A model generated the notes under the pieces. That model made no database searches, had not been told where the DNA came from, and saw only the letters and a program-made list of their open reading frames with translations. From an uncultured Caldimonas sp. (lineage in GTDB: Bacteria > Pseudomonadota > Gammaproteobacteria > Burkholderiales > Burkholderiaceae), in contig NZ_CAMLJQ010000005.1 in the NCBI RefSeq assembly GCF_946480305.1, positions 174,535 to 238,534 of the forward strand: 64,000 nt of DNA, given 5' to 3'. The position numbers were made by a program, and so were the translations under genes. This document shows, in pieces, positions 19,410-28,584 of this stretch (positions within the stretch are counted from its first letter, which is position 1; each line of letters starts with the position of its first letter).

Positions 19410-19441
19410 CCAACAAAAAGGTATGGCAACTGCTTTGTTGG
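19376..19441 (-). ncRNA. Candidate small RNA (about 66 nt) upstream of lepA
   Basis: Read leftwards, a -10-like TACAAT (19448-19453) is followed about 7 bases later by a stem CCAACAAA/TTTGTTGG (19434-19441 with 19410-19417), then directly by an 11-bp intrinsic terminator stem and eight U residues. Two abutting hairpins ending in a U-tract right behind a -10 box is the layout of a small regulatory RNA. The -35 region is weak. It might instead be an attenuator in a lepA leader. Confidence 0.4.
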
Positions 19442-19534
19442 ACCTTCATTGTAGCCAAATACCCCCGCCGAAAACCCCGCCAGTGCTTGTTCTCGCCGCG
19501 TTGCAGTGCGCCAACAGCGAAAGTCATCAACAGC

Positions 19535-19543
19535 TTATCCACA
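19535..19543 (+). promoter_or_regulatory. Perfect DnaA box
   Basis: TTATCCACA matches the consensus TTATNCACA. Its TCCACA half is mirrored six bases on by TGTGGA (19550-19555). An 8-of-9 match TTATCAACA is at 19703-19711 and 7-of-9 matches are at 19524-19532 and 19561-19569. No dnaA gene is in the window. Confidence 0.5.
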
Positions 19544-19751
19544 AATCGGTGTGGACTGTTTGGGGATAGTTTCAAACCCGGGAGACTACTGTCGCAGTCC
19601 AACGATAAAGGGCTGCGCGACGGCGCGATTTTATCGAAATGTACCCACAATCAGCGCCCCAAGCGAATGTTAGTTGCCACTCACAAACCCGATCAAAAGA
19701 AGTTATCAACATCCGAGAGCGCGAAGAACGTAACGAGCTTTTTGCGACGTG

Positions 19752-19784
19752 AAAAAACCCGACAACCTAGTTGGTTGCCGGGTT
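19752..19784 (-). terminator. Intrinsic terminator of the rpoE-mucD operon
   Basis: A 12-bp stem with one mismatch (AACCCGGCAACC against GGTTGTCGGGTT, minus-strand sense) and a 5-base loop, followed by six U residues. It lies 26 bp after the mucD stop. Confidence 0.9.
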
Positions 19785-19809
19785 CTTCGGGCGACTTGAA
19801 GTGCGGGCG

Positions 19810-21288
19810 TCAGCGCGAAGGCCGGATCACTGCGTATTGCGCCCACTCGCCCCGTCGGAAAAGCACGTTGAACGGCTTCGACTTGTCGATCTTGGCGAGC
19901 ACCGCTTCGAACTGCTTCACGTCCTTGACCTCCATGTTCGCCACGGCCAGGATCACGTCCCCCTCGCGCAGACCTGCTCTCGCTGCCGGGCCTTCCGCGG
20001 CGTCGACCTTCACGCCGCCCTTCAGCCCGAGCTGGCGCTGCTGTGCCTCGCTCAGATCAGTGACGGTCAGACCCAGGCCCTGCGCAGCGCCTGAGACCGG
20101 CCCGGCAGAGCGTTGCTCGTTGCCCGCTGCACGCGCCGGCCGCTCGGCTTCGAATTCGCCAACCGTCACGGTGAGGTCGCGGTAGCCCCCGCGACGGAAC
20201 ACCTGCAGCGCCATCTTGCTGCCGGGCTTGCTGTTGCCCACGATGCGCGGCAGATCGGATGCCCGCTCGATGGGCTTGCCGTCGAAGCGCGTGATGATGT
20301 CTCCCGCCTCGAGACCGGCCTTTTCGGCGGGACCACCCTGCTCCACGCTGCGCACGAGCGCCCCCACCGGTTTGCCGAGTCCGATCGACTCCGCCACCTC
20401 TTTCGTCACCTGGTCGATCTGCACGCCGATGCGGCCGCGGATCACCCGCCCGGTGGTGCGCAACTGCTCGGCCACCCGCATGGCCTCGTCGATGGGAATG
20501 GCGAACGAGATGCCCATGAAGCCGCCCGACCGGCTGTAGATCTGGGAGTTGATGCCCACCACCTCGCCGCGAAGATTCAACAGCGGTCCACCGGAGTTGC
20601 CGGGGTTGATGGCCACATCGGTCTGGATGAACGGAAGATAGTCGCCGGTCTCACGGCCCTTCGCACTGACGATGCCCGCGGTCACCGTGTTGTCGAGGCC
20701 GAACGGCGAGCCGATCGCCATCACCCACTCACCGACCTTCAACTTGTTCACGTCGCCGATCTTCACTGCGGGCAGTCCGCTGGCCTCGATCTTCACGACC
20801 GCCACATCGGTGCGCTTGTCGGCCCCTACGATCTTGGCCTTGAACTCGCGCTTGTCGGTGAGCGTGACATAGACGTCGTCGGCTCCCTCGACCACATGCG
20901 CGTTGGTCATGATGAAACCGTCGGCGGTAAGGATGAAGCCAGAGCCGACGCCGCGCGGTTGCTCCTCTTCCGGACCGGGCCGCTGCGGCCGTCTCGGGTC
21001 AGGGCGAGGGCCGGGCATCGGCACGCCGAAGAAGCGCCGGAAGAACTCCTGCATCTCCTCGTCCATCTGCGGGCCGCCGGGCATCTGACCGGCCCTCACC
21101 CGCTCGGTGGTGCGAATGTTCACCACCGAGGGCCCCACCCGCTCGACCAACTCGGTGAAATCGGGCAGCTCGCGTGCGGGCACTTGCGCGAGCGCCGGCG
21201 GCGACGACACGAGCGCCGCTGCTGCGGCGAGCAGCAACGACATGACCACGTGACGGAACTGTCCAGTTGTATGGATTCTTGCAGTCAT
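19810..21288 (-). CDS. mucD: Periplasmic serine protease DegP/MucD (Do family, S1C)
   Basis: Envelope-stress protease and chaperone, 492 residues. It has a signal peptide (cut near ALAQ, residue 35) and a trypsin-like domain with triad His131 (TNAHVVEG), Asp161 (RTDVAVVK) and Ser232 (GNSGGPL). A Pro/Arg-rich Q-linker precedes the active domain, and two PDZ domains span about 290-375 and 400-485. ATG 21288 follows GAGGTGA. It is the fourth gene of the sigma-E operon, as in Pseudomonas algU-mucABCD, and degrades misfolded exported proteins. Confidence 0.95.
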   Translation of the reverse strand: MTARIHTTGQFRHVVMSLLLAAAAALVSSPPALAQVPARELPDFTELVERVGPSVVNIRTTERVRAGQMPGGPQMDEEMQEFFRRFFGVPMPGPRPDPRRPQRPGPEEEQPRGVGSGFILTADGFIMTNAHVVEGADDVYVTLTDKREFKAKIVGADKRTDVAVVKIEASGLPAVKIGDVNKLKVGEWVMAIGSPFGLDNTVTAGIVSAKGRETGDYLPFIQTDVAINPGNSGGPLLNLRGEVVGINSQIYSRSGGFMGISFAIPIDEAMRVAEQLRTTGRVIRGRIGVQIDQVTKEVAESIGLGKPVGALVRSVEQGGPAEKAGLEAGDIITRFDGKPIERASDLPRIVGNSKPGSKMALQVFRRGGYRDLTVTVGEFEAERPARAAGNEQRSAGPVSGAAQGLGLTVTDLSEAQQRQLGLKGGVKVDAAEGPAARAGLREGDVILAVANMEVKDVKQFEAVLAKIDKSKPFNVLFRRGEWAQYAVIRPSR

Positions 21289-21349
21289 CGATCACCTCAA
21301 TGGAATGGCGCCGCCCCAGCAGACGGGGCGCGCGAACAGATGCGAGCCG

Positions 21350-22381
21350 CTATGGCTTGCGTTCCAAGCCTTGCACGAAGATGCGCAAGGTGGCGGGAGG
21401 CACTTCACCCACCGCCGTCACCCACCAGTCCTTGTAGCGTCGCATCAAGGTCTGGGTCGCGCCCATGCTCATCAGCATTTCCTTGCGATGCCGTTCGGGG
21501 TCGAAGGGTTCCACGAACACGGAGACGTGGGCCAGTCCGTCGGAAAAGATCGTCTGCAGGAGCTCAGGACCCGGTTCACTGTTTGCGGCTCCAGTGGTCA
21601 CGGGGTCGAGCGAACGCTTCACGCAGTTCACGTGGCGAAACCCTGGCGCGGTGCCCTTGTAAAGCCACCCTTCCTGCTCGTAGTGGGTCTTGCTGAGCGC
21701 TGGTCGATCGACCCGGTAGCCGCCCAGCTTCTTCATCGGCTTGACGACGGATTCCGGCTGCGGCTTCACGCCGATCGCGACGTCGGAGAAGGCGGACGAT
21801 TCGAGCACGTCCTCACTCTCGCCCAACACCTCGGCGCGCAGCAACAGGCCGCTGTCCTTCTCTGCCCACAGGCGATATCCGTATCGGTATGCATCCCGCG
21901 GCCGCACCAGCAGCACGTCCGCCTCATGCCCCGCGACGCGGTCGACGCCGAGTTTGCGCACCTCGTAGTGGTCGGAGAGCTTGTCGCCATCGGTGTGGAG
22001 CAGCGCGGGGAAAGTACCGATGGTTTCGCGGTGCTCGAGCACCGCCACGCGTGATGCAGGCCATACGGTCGCGACCAGGTCGTTGTGGCGGAAAACACGC
22101 CGCATCTGCCCGTCGAGCGACTCGATGCGCTCGAACTGGTTGCGGCCGTCGCAGTAGTGCGCGATGCGGGAGCTCGCTACCTGGCCACCAGCACTCACCA
22201 CGAAAGTGCCTTGGAAATTGCGTTGCTGCGCCGCGCTGTGGATGCGCAGCAGCCAAGCCCGCACTTCGGACTTTTCGAGAGGTGCTGACGCCTGCGGCTG
22301 CGCCTGCACGCCACAACTCGCGAAAGCCAGCATTCCCCACCCCAGCCACGGGGCCAACCAGCGCCATTGCATGCAGCTCAT
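21350..22381 (-). CDS. rseB: Sigma-E regulatory protein RseB/MucB
   Basis: Periplasmic protein that binds the anti-sigma factor RseA and shields it from proteolysis until envelope stress is sensed. The 343-residue product has a signal peptide (hydrophobic WLAPWLGWGMLAFASCG, cut near VQAQ), then the MucB/RseB lipoprotein-like N-terminal domain and a C-terminal domain ending VGEVPPATLRIFVQGLE. ATG 22381 is 4 bp after the rseA stop; ATG 22372 is an alternative. It lies between rseA and mucD. Confidence 0.92.
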   Translation of the reverse strand: MSCMQWRWLAPWLGWGMLAFASCGVQAQPQASAPLEKSEVRAWLLRIHSAAQQRNFQGTFVVSAGGQVASSRIAHYCDGRNQFERIESLDGQMRRVFRHNDLVATVWPASRVAVLEHRETIGTFPALLHTDGDKLSDHYEVRKLGVDRVAGHEADVLLVRPRDAYRYGYRLWAEKDSGLLLRAEVLGESEDVLESSAFSDVAIGVKPQPESVVKPMKKLGGYRVDRPALSKTHYEQEGWLYKGTAPGFRHVNCVKRSLDPVTTGAANSEPGPELLQTIFSDGLAHVSVFVEPFDPERHRKEMLMSMGATQTLMRRYKDWWVTAVGEVPPATLRIFVQGLERKP

Positions 22382-22385
22382 CCCG

Positions 22386-23069
22386 TCAGCGGTTCGGGCC
22401 TTCGTACGTCGCGCCCCGCAGGAAGCCCGACGGCACGCCCAGTGCCGAGCTGCCGCCAAACTGCTTGTGCGCGTTCAGGTACTGTTCCAGTCGAGCGTCG
22501 CGCAGCAGCGGGCCATTGGCCGTCACGACAATCTGCTCCGCGCCGCTCGCACGCGCCGGGATCGCCGCGGCTGTGTTCGTCGCCGCAACGGCGGACGGGG
22601 CCTGGGCGAGCGTGGCTGCGCCCTGATTCCAGGTCGCGTCGGACATTCGGGTGACGACCAGCACGCCCGCCACCGCCATGACGCCTGCTGCCGCCGCTAC
22701 CGGCGCCGCCCAGGAGCGTCTGCGCACGACCGCGACGCCGTTCCCCGCGAGCAACTCCTGGCCGAGCTCCTGCTGCGCAGCCGGTGCAGGCGCCACCACG
22801 ACCGGCTCGTCGGCCATCCGCGCACGCAGACGGTGGAGGAACTCATCGCCCCGGCTTGCACCGGCCAGGTCGTCGGAGCGCATCAGGTCACCGATGAGAT
22901 GGTAGGCATGCCACACCTCGCAGGTGGCCGCGCGTGCTGCCGGATCTCGCCATTGAGCCAGCGCGCCCTGCAGCTCATCGGCCGCTGCCTCGCCATCGCA
23001 CAGGGCCGACAGGCGCTCCCTGGCCTGCATGCTGAAACCTGAATCACTCCACCGCTCGGTAGACATCAT
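22386..23069 (-). CDS. rseA: Anti-sigma-E factor RseA/MucA
   Basis: Inner-membrane anti-sigma factor that holds RpoE inactive. It has 227 residues: an N-terminal cytoplasmic RseA domain (ERLSALCDGEA, then DPAARAATCEVWHAYHLIGD-like helix), one membrane segment (about 120-139, WAAPVAAAAGVMAVAGVLVV), and an Ala-rich periplasmic tail. The start ATGATG is preceded by GAGGAG. It is 11 bp downstream of rpoE. Confidence 0.92.
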   Translation of the reverse strand: MMSTERWSDSGFSMQARERLSALCDGEAAADELQGALAQWRDPAARAATCEVWHAYHLIGDLMRSDDLAGASRGDEFLHRLRARMADEPVVVAPAPAAQQELGQELLAGNGVAVVRRRSWAAPVAAAAGVMAVAGVLVVTRMSDATWNQGAATLAQAPSAVAATNTAAAIPARASGAEQIVVTANGPLLRDARLEQYLNAHKQFGGSSALGVPSGFLRGATYEGPNR

Positions 23070-23080
23070 TCACTCCTCAA

Positions 23081-23686
23081 TCACCAACGCTTGCCGTCCG
23101 GCGTGTCCAACAATGGGCGCAGCCGCTCGGCAATGGCCTCGCGGGCACGAAAGATGCGCGAGCGGACGGTGCCGATCGGGCAATTCATCACTTCGGCGAT
23201 CTCTTCGTAGCTCAAGCCTTCGATTTCGCGCAGCGTGATGGCCTGGCGGAGATCCTCCGACAGGGCTTCGATCGCGGAATTGACGGTAGCCGCAATTTCC
23301 TTGCTAGCCAACACCGCTTCCGGCGTTTCACCATCGCTTAGTTCGTTCTCGACCCGGGAAGTTTCGTCATCGTCATCGACAGACGCGAGTGCGGATTCCG
23401 TCACGAGCGGGTCGCGTTTGAGCTCGACCAGTGACTTCTTGGCGGTGTTGACCGCGATGCGGTACAGCCAGGTGTAGAACGCGCTTTCGCCGCGGAACTG
23501 CGGCAAGGCACGATAGGCCCGGATGAAGGTTTCCTGGGCGATGTCCTGGATGAGATCGGTGTCGCGCACCATGCGCGCGATCAACCGCTCGATCTTGCGC
23601 TGGTACTTGATCACCAGCAGCTCGAAAGCTTTCTGGTCACCGCGCTTGACGCGCTCAATCAGCAGGGCATCGGCGTCAGCGCTCAT
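23081..23686 (-). CDS. rpoE: RNA polymerase sigma-E factor (ECF, RpoE/AlgU)
   Basis: Extracytoplasmic-stress sigma factor of 201 residues. Region 2 has VIKYQRKIERLIARMVRD and DIAQETFIRAYRAL; region 4 has LREIEGLSYEEIAEVMNCPIG as the helix-turn-helix. I chose ATG 23686, where homologues begin; no clear Shine-Dalgarno sequence precedes it. It starts 11 bp inside the end of the upstream YgfX-like gene, so translation may be coupled. Operon: rpoE-rseA-rseB-mucD. Confidence 0.96.
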   Translation of the reverse strand: MSADADALLIERVKRGDQKAFELLVIKYQRKIERLIARMVRDTDLIQDIAQETFIRAYRALPQFRGESAFYTWLYRIAVNTAKKSLVELKRDPLVTESALASVDDDDETSRVENELSDGETPEAVLASKEIAATVNSAIEALSEDLRQAITLREIEGLSYEEIAEVMNCPIGTVRSRIFRAREAIAERLRPLLDTPDGKRW

Positions 23687-24170
23687 GCGAGGGGGAGTTC
23701 GGGGCGGCAAGGGGGGCGGCCGCAGGCGTCGGCGAATATACCGCACAGCGCAACGGATGCCAGTGCCTTTCCAGGCCGGCCGCCTGAACCGGCAACCAGA
23801 AGCAAGGCCGGCGAACTCCTGGCTCGCCCAGCGCTGGCACCAGCTTCAGCAACATCCAGCGGCCCAGGTCGATCACCACCTCGACCTGCCCGCTTTGAGG
23901 GGCACCGGTGTCTGCACCCGCCGGGCTCCACATCCATTCCTGCCCGTCCCAGTGCAACAGGCAAGGGAGACGCCGACGCTCCGCCCGGTAAAGCACGCCA
24001 ACGACCAGTACAGAAACGCAGGGCAGTGCGAACGCGACTGACGCTGGAACCGTGGCAGTGACGCTCCAGGCCAAGGAGGTTGCCACCGCAATTAGCGACA
24101 GCAGGACGAGCCCGACCCGCCATTGATCGAACCGGGCGACCGTCAGTTGCAGCGCTGGTGCCGTGCGCAT
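23676..24170 (-). CDS. YgfX-like small membrane protein
   Basis: 164 residues, function not certain. Residues 18-60 contain two membrane segments (RVGLVLLSLIAVATSLAW and ASVAFALPCVSVLVVGVLY). The cytosolic part has WDGQEWMW, a Gly-Arg-Trp stretch, and ends with FWLPVQAAG..RHWHPLRCAVYS, which matches the layout of the YgfX (CptA toxin-like, PF07254) family known from E. coli next to sdhE. No sdhE-like gene is adjacent. It lies 21 bp after fabF and overlaps rpoE by 11 bp. Confidence 0.7.
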   Translation of the reverse strand: MRTAPALQLTVARFDQWRVGLVLLSLIAVATSLAWSVTATVPASVAFALPCVSVLVVGVLYRAERRRLPCLLHWDGQEWMWSPAGADTGAPQSGQVEVVIDLGRWMLLKLVPALGEPGVRRPCFWLPVQAAGLERHWHPLRCAVYSPTPAAAPLAAPNSPSHER

Positions 24171-24191
24171 TCGGTGCTGGCCGTGCCAGCG

Positions 24192-25436
24192 TCAGATCCG
24201 CTTGAAGATCAGGGAGCCGTTCGTGCCGCCGAAGCCGAAATTGTTCTTCAACGCGACATCGATGCGCATTTCCCGAGCGGTGTTTGCGCAGTAGTCGAGA
24301 TCGCACTCGGGATCCTGGTTGAAGATGTTGATCGTCGGAGGCGAGATCTGGTGGTGCACGGCGAGCACCGTGAAAGCGGATTCGATACCGCCCGCCCCTC
24401 CCAGCAAATGCCCCGTCATCGATTTGGTCGAATTCACGGTGAGCTTGCGCGCGTGGTCGCCGAAAGCAAGCTTGATGGCATTGGTCTCGTTCGTATCGCC
24501 CAGGGGCGTCGAGGTACCGTGGGCGTTCAGGTATTGAACCTGGTCCGGGCTCACGCCCGCGCTCCGCAACGCAGACTGCATCGAGCGACGCGGACCGTCG
24601 ACGTTGGGCGCCGTCATGTGGAAGGCGTCGGCGCTCATGCCGAAACCCGCCAGCTCGGCATAGATCTTTGCGCCGCGCTTCTTGGCGTGCTCGTACTCCT
24701 CGAGCACGAGAACACCGGCACCTTCGCCGAGCACGAAACCGTCGCGGTCCTTGTCCCAAGGGCGAGACGCGGTCTTCGGATCGTCGTTCCGGGTCGACAA
24801 GGCCCGCGCCGCAGCGAAGCCGCCAACGCCGAGCGGCGACACGGTCGATTCGGCGCCGCCGGCAATCATCACGTCGGCATCGCCGTACTCGATGAGGCGC
24901 CCTGCTTCGCCGATGGAATGCAGGCCTGTGGTGCACGCCGTGACGATCGCCAGGTTCGGCCCCTTGAAGCCGTACTTGATCGACACATGGCCCGAAATCA
25001 TGTTGATGATCGAGGCCGGCACGAAAAACGGAGAAATGCGGCGCGGTCCGCGCTGCGTCATCTCGCCGTGCGTCTCCTCGATCATCGGCAGGCCGCCGAT
25101 GCCCGAGCCCACGAGGCAGCCGATGCGCTCGGCCAGCTCTTCGCTCAGCGCCTCACCGGTCGGCAACCCCGCATCCTGCACCGCCTGCATGGACGCCGCC
25201 AATCCGTAGTGGATGAAGGTGTCCATGTGGCGGGCTTCCTTGCCCGGGATGTAGTCCTCGATGTTGAACCCCTTGACCTCCCCTGCAAAACGGCAGGAAA
25301 GATTCGAGGCATCGAACTTGGTGATGTGGTCGATGCCGGACTTGCCGGCAAGGAGGTTCGACCAGGACTCGGCCACCGTGTTGCCCACGGGAGTGACGAG
25401 TCCCAGGCCGGTCACGACGACACGACGACGGCTCAT
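24192..25436 (-). CDS. fabF: 3-oxoacyl-[acyl-carrier-protein] synthase II
   Basis: Condensing enzyme for fatty-acid elongation (KAS II). The 414-residue protein has the thiolase fold with Cys168 (TACTTG), His306 ([11 protein letters not shown]) and His343 (SMTGHLLG) as the Cys-His-His triad. ATG 25436 matches homologues ([10 protein letters not shown]). It follows acpP by 44 bp and ends the fab cluster. Confidence 0.97.
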   Translation of the reverse strand: MSRRRVVVTGLGLVTPVGNTVAESWSNLLAGKSGIDHITKFDASNLSCRFAGEVKGFNIEDYIPGKEARHMDTFIHYGLAASMQAVQDAGLPTGEALSEELAERIGCLVGSGIGGLPMIEETHGEMTQRGPRRISPFFVPASIINMISGHVSIKYGFKGPNLAIVTACTTGLHSIGEAGRLIEYGDADVMIAGGAESTVSPLGVGGFAAARALSTRNDDPKTASRPWDKDRDGFVLGEGAGVLVLEEYEHAKKRGAKIYAELAGFGMSADAFHMTAPNVDGPRRSMQSALRSAGVSPDQVQYLNAHGTSTPLGDTNETNAIKLAFGDHARKLTVNSTKSMTGHLLGGAGGIESAFTVLAVHHQISPPTINIFNQDPECDLDYCANTAREMRIDVALKNNFGFGGTNGSLIFKRI

Positions 25437-25480
25437 GCGCAGATGATGGAAGGGTGAGGACGACAACCCGGAAGGCCCGG

Positions 25481-25720
25481 TCAGGCCTTCTGGTGCTTCA
25501 GGGCGTAATCGATGGCGAGCTGAACGGTGGTGATCTTCTCGGCTTCTTCATCGGGGATTTCGATGCCGAATTCATCTTCCAGTGCCATCACCAGTTCAAC
25601 GGTGTCGAGCGAGTCCGCGCCGAGATCGGCCACGAAAGCCTTTTCGTTGGTGACTTCGGCTTCGGCCACGCCGAGTTGCTCGGCAATGATCTTCTTGACG
25701 CGTGCTTCGATATCGCTCAT
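25481..25720 (-). CDS. acpP: Acyl carrier protein
   Basis: Acidic 79-residue carrier of growing acyl chains. The phosphopantetheine site is Ser37 in [11 protein letters not shown] strong GGAGGAG ribosome site precedes ATG 25720. Its length and position between fabG and fabF are standard. Confidence 0.98.
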   Translation of the reverse strand: MSDIEARVKKIIAEQLGVAEAEVTNEKAFVADLGADSLDTVELVMALEDEFGIEIPDEEAEKITTVQLAIDYALKHQKA

Positions 25721-25854
25721 GACTCCTCCAGGAGGGTTTTCAAAACAGCCCGTGATTTTACGGCCGATGGGGTGACAACTCTAAGTCCCCAGTCTGACCG
25801 CGATCCCGGACGGGCTCGAACCGGTTCGGCGCCACACACGGCAGCGCCGCGATC

Positions 25855-26604
25855 TCAATCCATGTACATGCCGCCGTTCACGTGCAACTCGGCACCCGTG
25901 ACATACCCGGCTTGTGGTGACGCAATGAAAGCCACCGCGTGGGCGATGTCCTCGGCGCGGCCGAGGCGACCGAGCGGGATCTGCCCCATCAATGCCTCGG
26001 TCTGTTGCTCGGAAAGCGCCTTGGTCATGTCGGTTTCGATGAACCCGGGGGCAATGCAGTTCACCGTGATGCTTCGGCTACCGAGTTCACGGGCCAGCGA
26101 ACGGGTCATGCCGGACACCCCGGCCTTCGCCGCAGCGTAGTTGGCCTGCCCCGGATTGCCGCTTGATCCAACAACCGACGTGATGTTAACGATGCGACCG
26201 TAGCGCTGCTTCATCATCGGTTTGATAACGGCACGGCTCAGCCGGAACACTGCCTTCAGGTTCGTGTCGATCACGGCGTCCCAATCGTCGTCCTTCATGC
26301 GCATAGACAACGTGTCGCGCGTGATGCCGGCGTTGTTGACCAGCACATGCAGGGCGCCATGCTCCTTCACGATCGAGTCGACGAGTGCATCCACGCCGGC
26401 CGCATCGTTCACGTTCAGGCACACGCCCTTCGAGCCGACATGGCCAGACAACGCCTCGCTGATCGCCTCGGCGCCTGCTTGCGTCGTTGCGGTCCCGATC
26501 ACCTTCAACCCCTTGCGGGCCAGCTCGAGCGCGATCGCCCGACCGATGCCGCGGGTCGCACCGGTCACCAGCGCCACCTGGCCTTCGAATTGGATTTCGT
26601 TCAC
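25855..26604 (-). CDS. fabG: 3-oxoacyl-[acyl-carrier-protein] reductase
   Basis: NADPH-dependent reductase of fatty-acid elongation, short-chain dehydrogenase family, 249 residues. It has the TGATRGIG cofactor loop, NNAG, and the Ser (ITSVVGSSG), Tyr and Lys (YAAAKAG) active site. The likely start is GTG at 26604, overlapping the fabD stop as GTGA. An in-frame extension far upstream is only the shadow of fabD. Confidence 0.96.
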   Translation of the reverse strand: MNEIQFEGQVALVTGATRGIGRAIALELARKGLKVIGTATTQAGAEAISEALSGHVGSKGVCLNVNDAAGVDALVDSIVKEHGALHVLVNNAGITRDTLSMRMKDDDWDAVIDTNLKAVFRLSRAVIKPMMKQRYGRIVNITSVVGSSGNPGQANYAAAKAGVSGMTRSLARELGSRSITVNCIAPGFIETDMTKALSEQQTEALMGQIPLGRLGRAEDIAHAVAFIASPQAGYVTGAELHVNGGMYMD

Positions 26605-27539
26605 TTGATCATCCCTTTGACATCCGCCAGCGATGCCGGATCGAACAGATTGGCACTCGCCAGTTCCGGCTCGATGCGCTTGACCATCCCGGCCAGCACC
26701 TTGCCCGGTCCGCACTCCACCACCAGCGACACGCCGCGCGCCTTGAGGGCCTGCACCGTCTCGACCCAGCGCACAGGGCCGAAGGCTTGCCGATACAGCG
26801 CATCGCGGATCGCCGCGACATCCGCCTCGGTTTTCACGTCGATGTTGTTGATCACCGCGATACGAGGGGGCTCGAATGCCACCGAGGCCAACCGCTCGCG
26901 CAAACGCTCCGCCGCAGGCTTCATCAGGCTCGAGTGAAAAGGTGCCGACACCGGCAGCGGCAATGCGCGCTTGGCACCACGCGCCTTCAGGATCTCGCAC
27001 GCTTTCTCGACGGCTGCTTTCGTGCCGGCGATCACCGTCTGTTTCGGGTCGTTGAAGTTGACCGCCTCGACAGCCTCGCCAGCAACGCTCGACGCCTCCA
27101 AGCAACCACTGCGGACCTCATCTGCCTCCAACCCGAGGATGGCAGCCATGCCGCCGACGCCAACGGGCACCGCCTCCTGCATCGCCTGCGCCCGCAAACG
27201 CACCAGGGGCAAGGCTGCCGACAGGGTCAACGCACCTGCCGCGACCAGCGCGGTGTACTCACCCAGCGAGTGTCCAGCGACCACGGCAGGCTCTCGCCCT
27301 CCCTCCGCCAACCAAGCGCGATAACAGGCGATGCCTGCTGCGAGCATGACCGGTTGCGTGTTGGTCGTCAGGTCCAGTGCTTCCTTCGGTCCTTGGGCGA
27401 TCAGCTGCCCGACATCTTCGCCTAGTGCATCAGAGGCTTCCTTCAAGGTCTGGCGCACGGCGGGATGATCGCCCCAGGCATCGAGCATGCCGACCGACTG
27501 CGAGCCCTGGCCCGGGAAGACGAACGCGAATTCACTCAT
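26601..27539 (-). CDS. fabD: Malonyl-CoA:ACP transacylase
   Basis: Moves malonyl groups from CoA to ACP to feed fatty-acid elongation. The 312-residue protein begins MSEFAFVFPGQGSQ, has the nucleophile Ser91 in GHSLGEY, the GQGSQ oxyanion loop, and the active His in PVSAPFHSSLM. ATG 27539 fits homologues. It is 55 bp after fabH and overlaps fabG by GTGA. Confidence 0.96.
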   Translation of the reverse strand: MSEFAFVFPGQGSQSVGMLDAWGDHPAVRQTLKEASDALGEDVGQLIAQGPKEALDLTTNTQPVMLAAGIACYRAWLAEGGREPAVVAGHSLGEYTALVAAGALTLSAALPLVRLRAQAMQEAVPVGVGGMAAILGLEADEVRSGCLEASSVAGEAVEAVNFNDPKQTVIAGTKAAVEKACEILKARGAKRALPLPVSAPFHSSLMKPAAERLRERLASVAFEPPRIAVINNIDVKTEADVAAIRDALYRQAFGPVRWVETVQALKARGVSLVVECGPGKVLAGMVKRIEPELASANLFDPASLADVKGMIK

Positions 27540-27594
27540 CTCTGTTCTGGACTGGAAGGTAAAAAAGGGAGGATCGACAAGCGAGGCGCCACGC

Positions 27595-28584
27595 TCAGAA
27601 CTCGAGCAGCACCGCGCCCCAGGTGAAGCCACCGCCCACGCCTTCGAGCATCAGCGTGTCGCCACTCCGCACGCGCCCTGTGCGCACCGCGTGGTCGAGC
27701 GCCAGCGGGATCGATGCCGCGGAGGTGTTGCCGTGCTGGTCCACCGTCACGACGAGCTTTTCCAATGGCAACTGCAGTTTTTTGGCCGTGCCCTGCATGA
27801 TGCGGATGTTGGCCTGGTGAGGGATCAGCCAATCGATGTCGGCCTCCGTGCGCCTTGCCTTGGCGAGAACGGCGCGGGCCGCCTCCTCCAGCACGCGCAC
27901 GGCCAGCTTGAACACGGCCTGCCCGTCCATCTTGAGCAGCGGATCGCCCAGCACCTGCCCACCTGCCACCGTTCCTGGCGTGCAAAGAATGGCCGCGTGG
28001 CTGCCGTCGGCATGCAATTCGGTGGCGAGCACCCCGGGCGTATCGCTGGCTTCCAGCACCACGGCACCGGCACCATCGCCGAACAGCACGCAGGTCGTGC
28101 GGTCGTTGAAGTCCAAAATGCGCGAGAAGACCTCTGCCCCCACCACCAGCGCCCTGCTGGCGGAGCCGGACTTGATCATCGAATCGGCGATGGTCAGCGC
28201 ATAGACAAAGCCGGAGCACACGGCCTGCACGTCGAACGCCGCGCAGCCATGCACACCGAGCTTCTGTTGCAAGAGGCAGGCGGTCGAGGGGAAGACCATG
28301 TCCGGGGTGGACGTGGCCACGATGATGAGGTCGAGTTCCGATGCCGAACGGCCGGCGGCCTCCAGCGCGTGCCGGGCCGCCTCCAACGCGAGATCGCTGG
28401 ACGCCACGTTGGGCTCGGCGAAGTGCCGGGCACGTATGCCCGTGCGCTCCACGATCCACGCGTCCGACGTTTCAATGCCGCGCTGCGCCAAGTCCGCAGC
28501 GAAGTCGGCGTTGGTGACGCGCTTGGGAGGCAGGAAACTGCCCGTTCCCGTGATACGGGAGTATCTGGAAGAAGATGCAGTCAT
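27595..28584 (-). CDS. fabH: 3-oxoacyl-[acyl-carrier-protein] synthase III
   Basis: Starts fatty-acid synthesis by condensing acetyl-CoA with malonyl-ACP. The 329-residue protein has Cys123 (QAVCSGF), the His in PHQANIRI and the Asn in HGNTSAAS. It starts inside the plsX stop (ATGA), so the two are coupled. Confidence 0.97.
   Translation of the reverse strand: MTASSSRYSRITGTGSFLPPKRVTNADFAADLAQRGIETSDAWIVERTGIRARHFAEPNVASSDLALEAARHALEAAGRSASELDLIIVATSTPDMVFPSTACLLQQKLGVHGCAAFDVQAVCSGFVYALTIADSMIKSGSASRALVVGAEVFSRILDFNDRTTCVLFGDGAGAVVLEASDTPGVLATELHADGSHAAILCTPGTVAGGQVLGDPLLKMDGQAVFKLAVRVLEEAARAVLAKARRTEADIDWLIPHQANIRIMQGTAKKLQLPLEKLVVTVDQHGNTSAASIPLALDHAVRTGRVRSGDTLMLEGVGGGFTWGAVLLEF

Larger units (their letters stand above)
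19262..19809. other. 548-bp intergenic region between mucD and lepA
   Basis: The stretch is less GC-rich than its surroundings. It holds the mucD terminator (19752-19784), a second leftward terminator (19376-19409) that would end a candidate small RNA, and a perfect DnaA box at 19535-19543 with several weaker ones. A 100-codon minus-strand frame (19348-19650) starts with TTG, lacks a ribosome site and runs through the terminator, so I do not call it a gene. Confidence 0.6.

Noticed and set aside
19348..19650. 100-codon minus-strand frame in the mucD-lepA gap
   Set aside because: It begins with TTG, has no ribosome site, is not protein-like and passes through a strong terminator.
19524..19711. 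The DnaA-box cluster considered as the chromosome origin
   Set aside because: No dnaA, dnaN, gidA or rpmH is nearby, and only one box is perfect; it is listed as a finding only.
17150..20185. Plus-strand open frame of 1011 codons across lepB, lepA and the intergenic gap
   Set aside because: It runs opposite well-identified genes and has no ribosome site or family-like domain; the part across the gap is open by chance.
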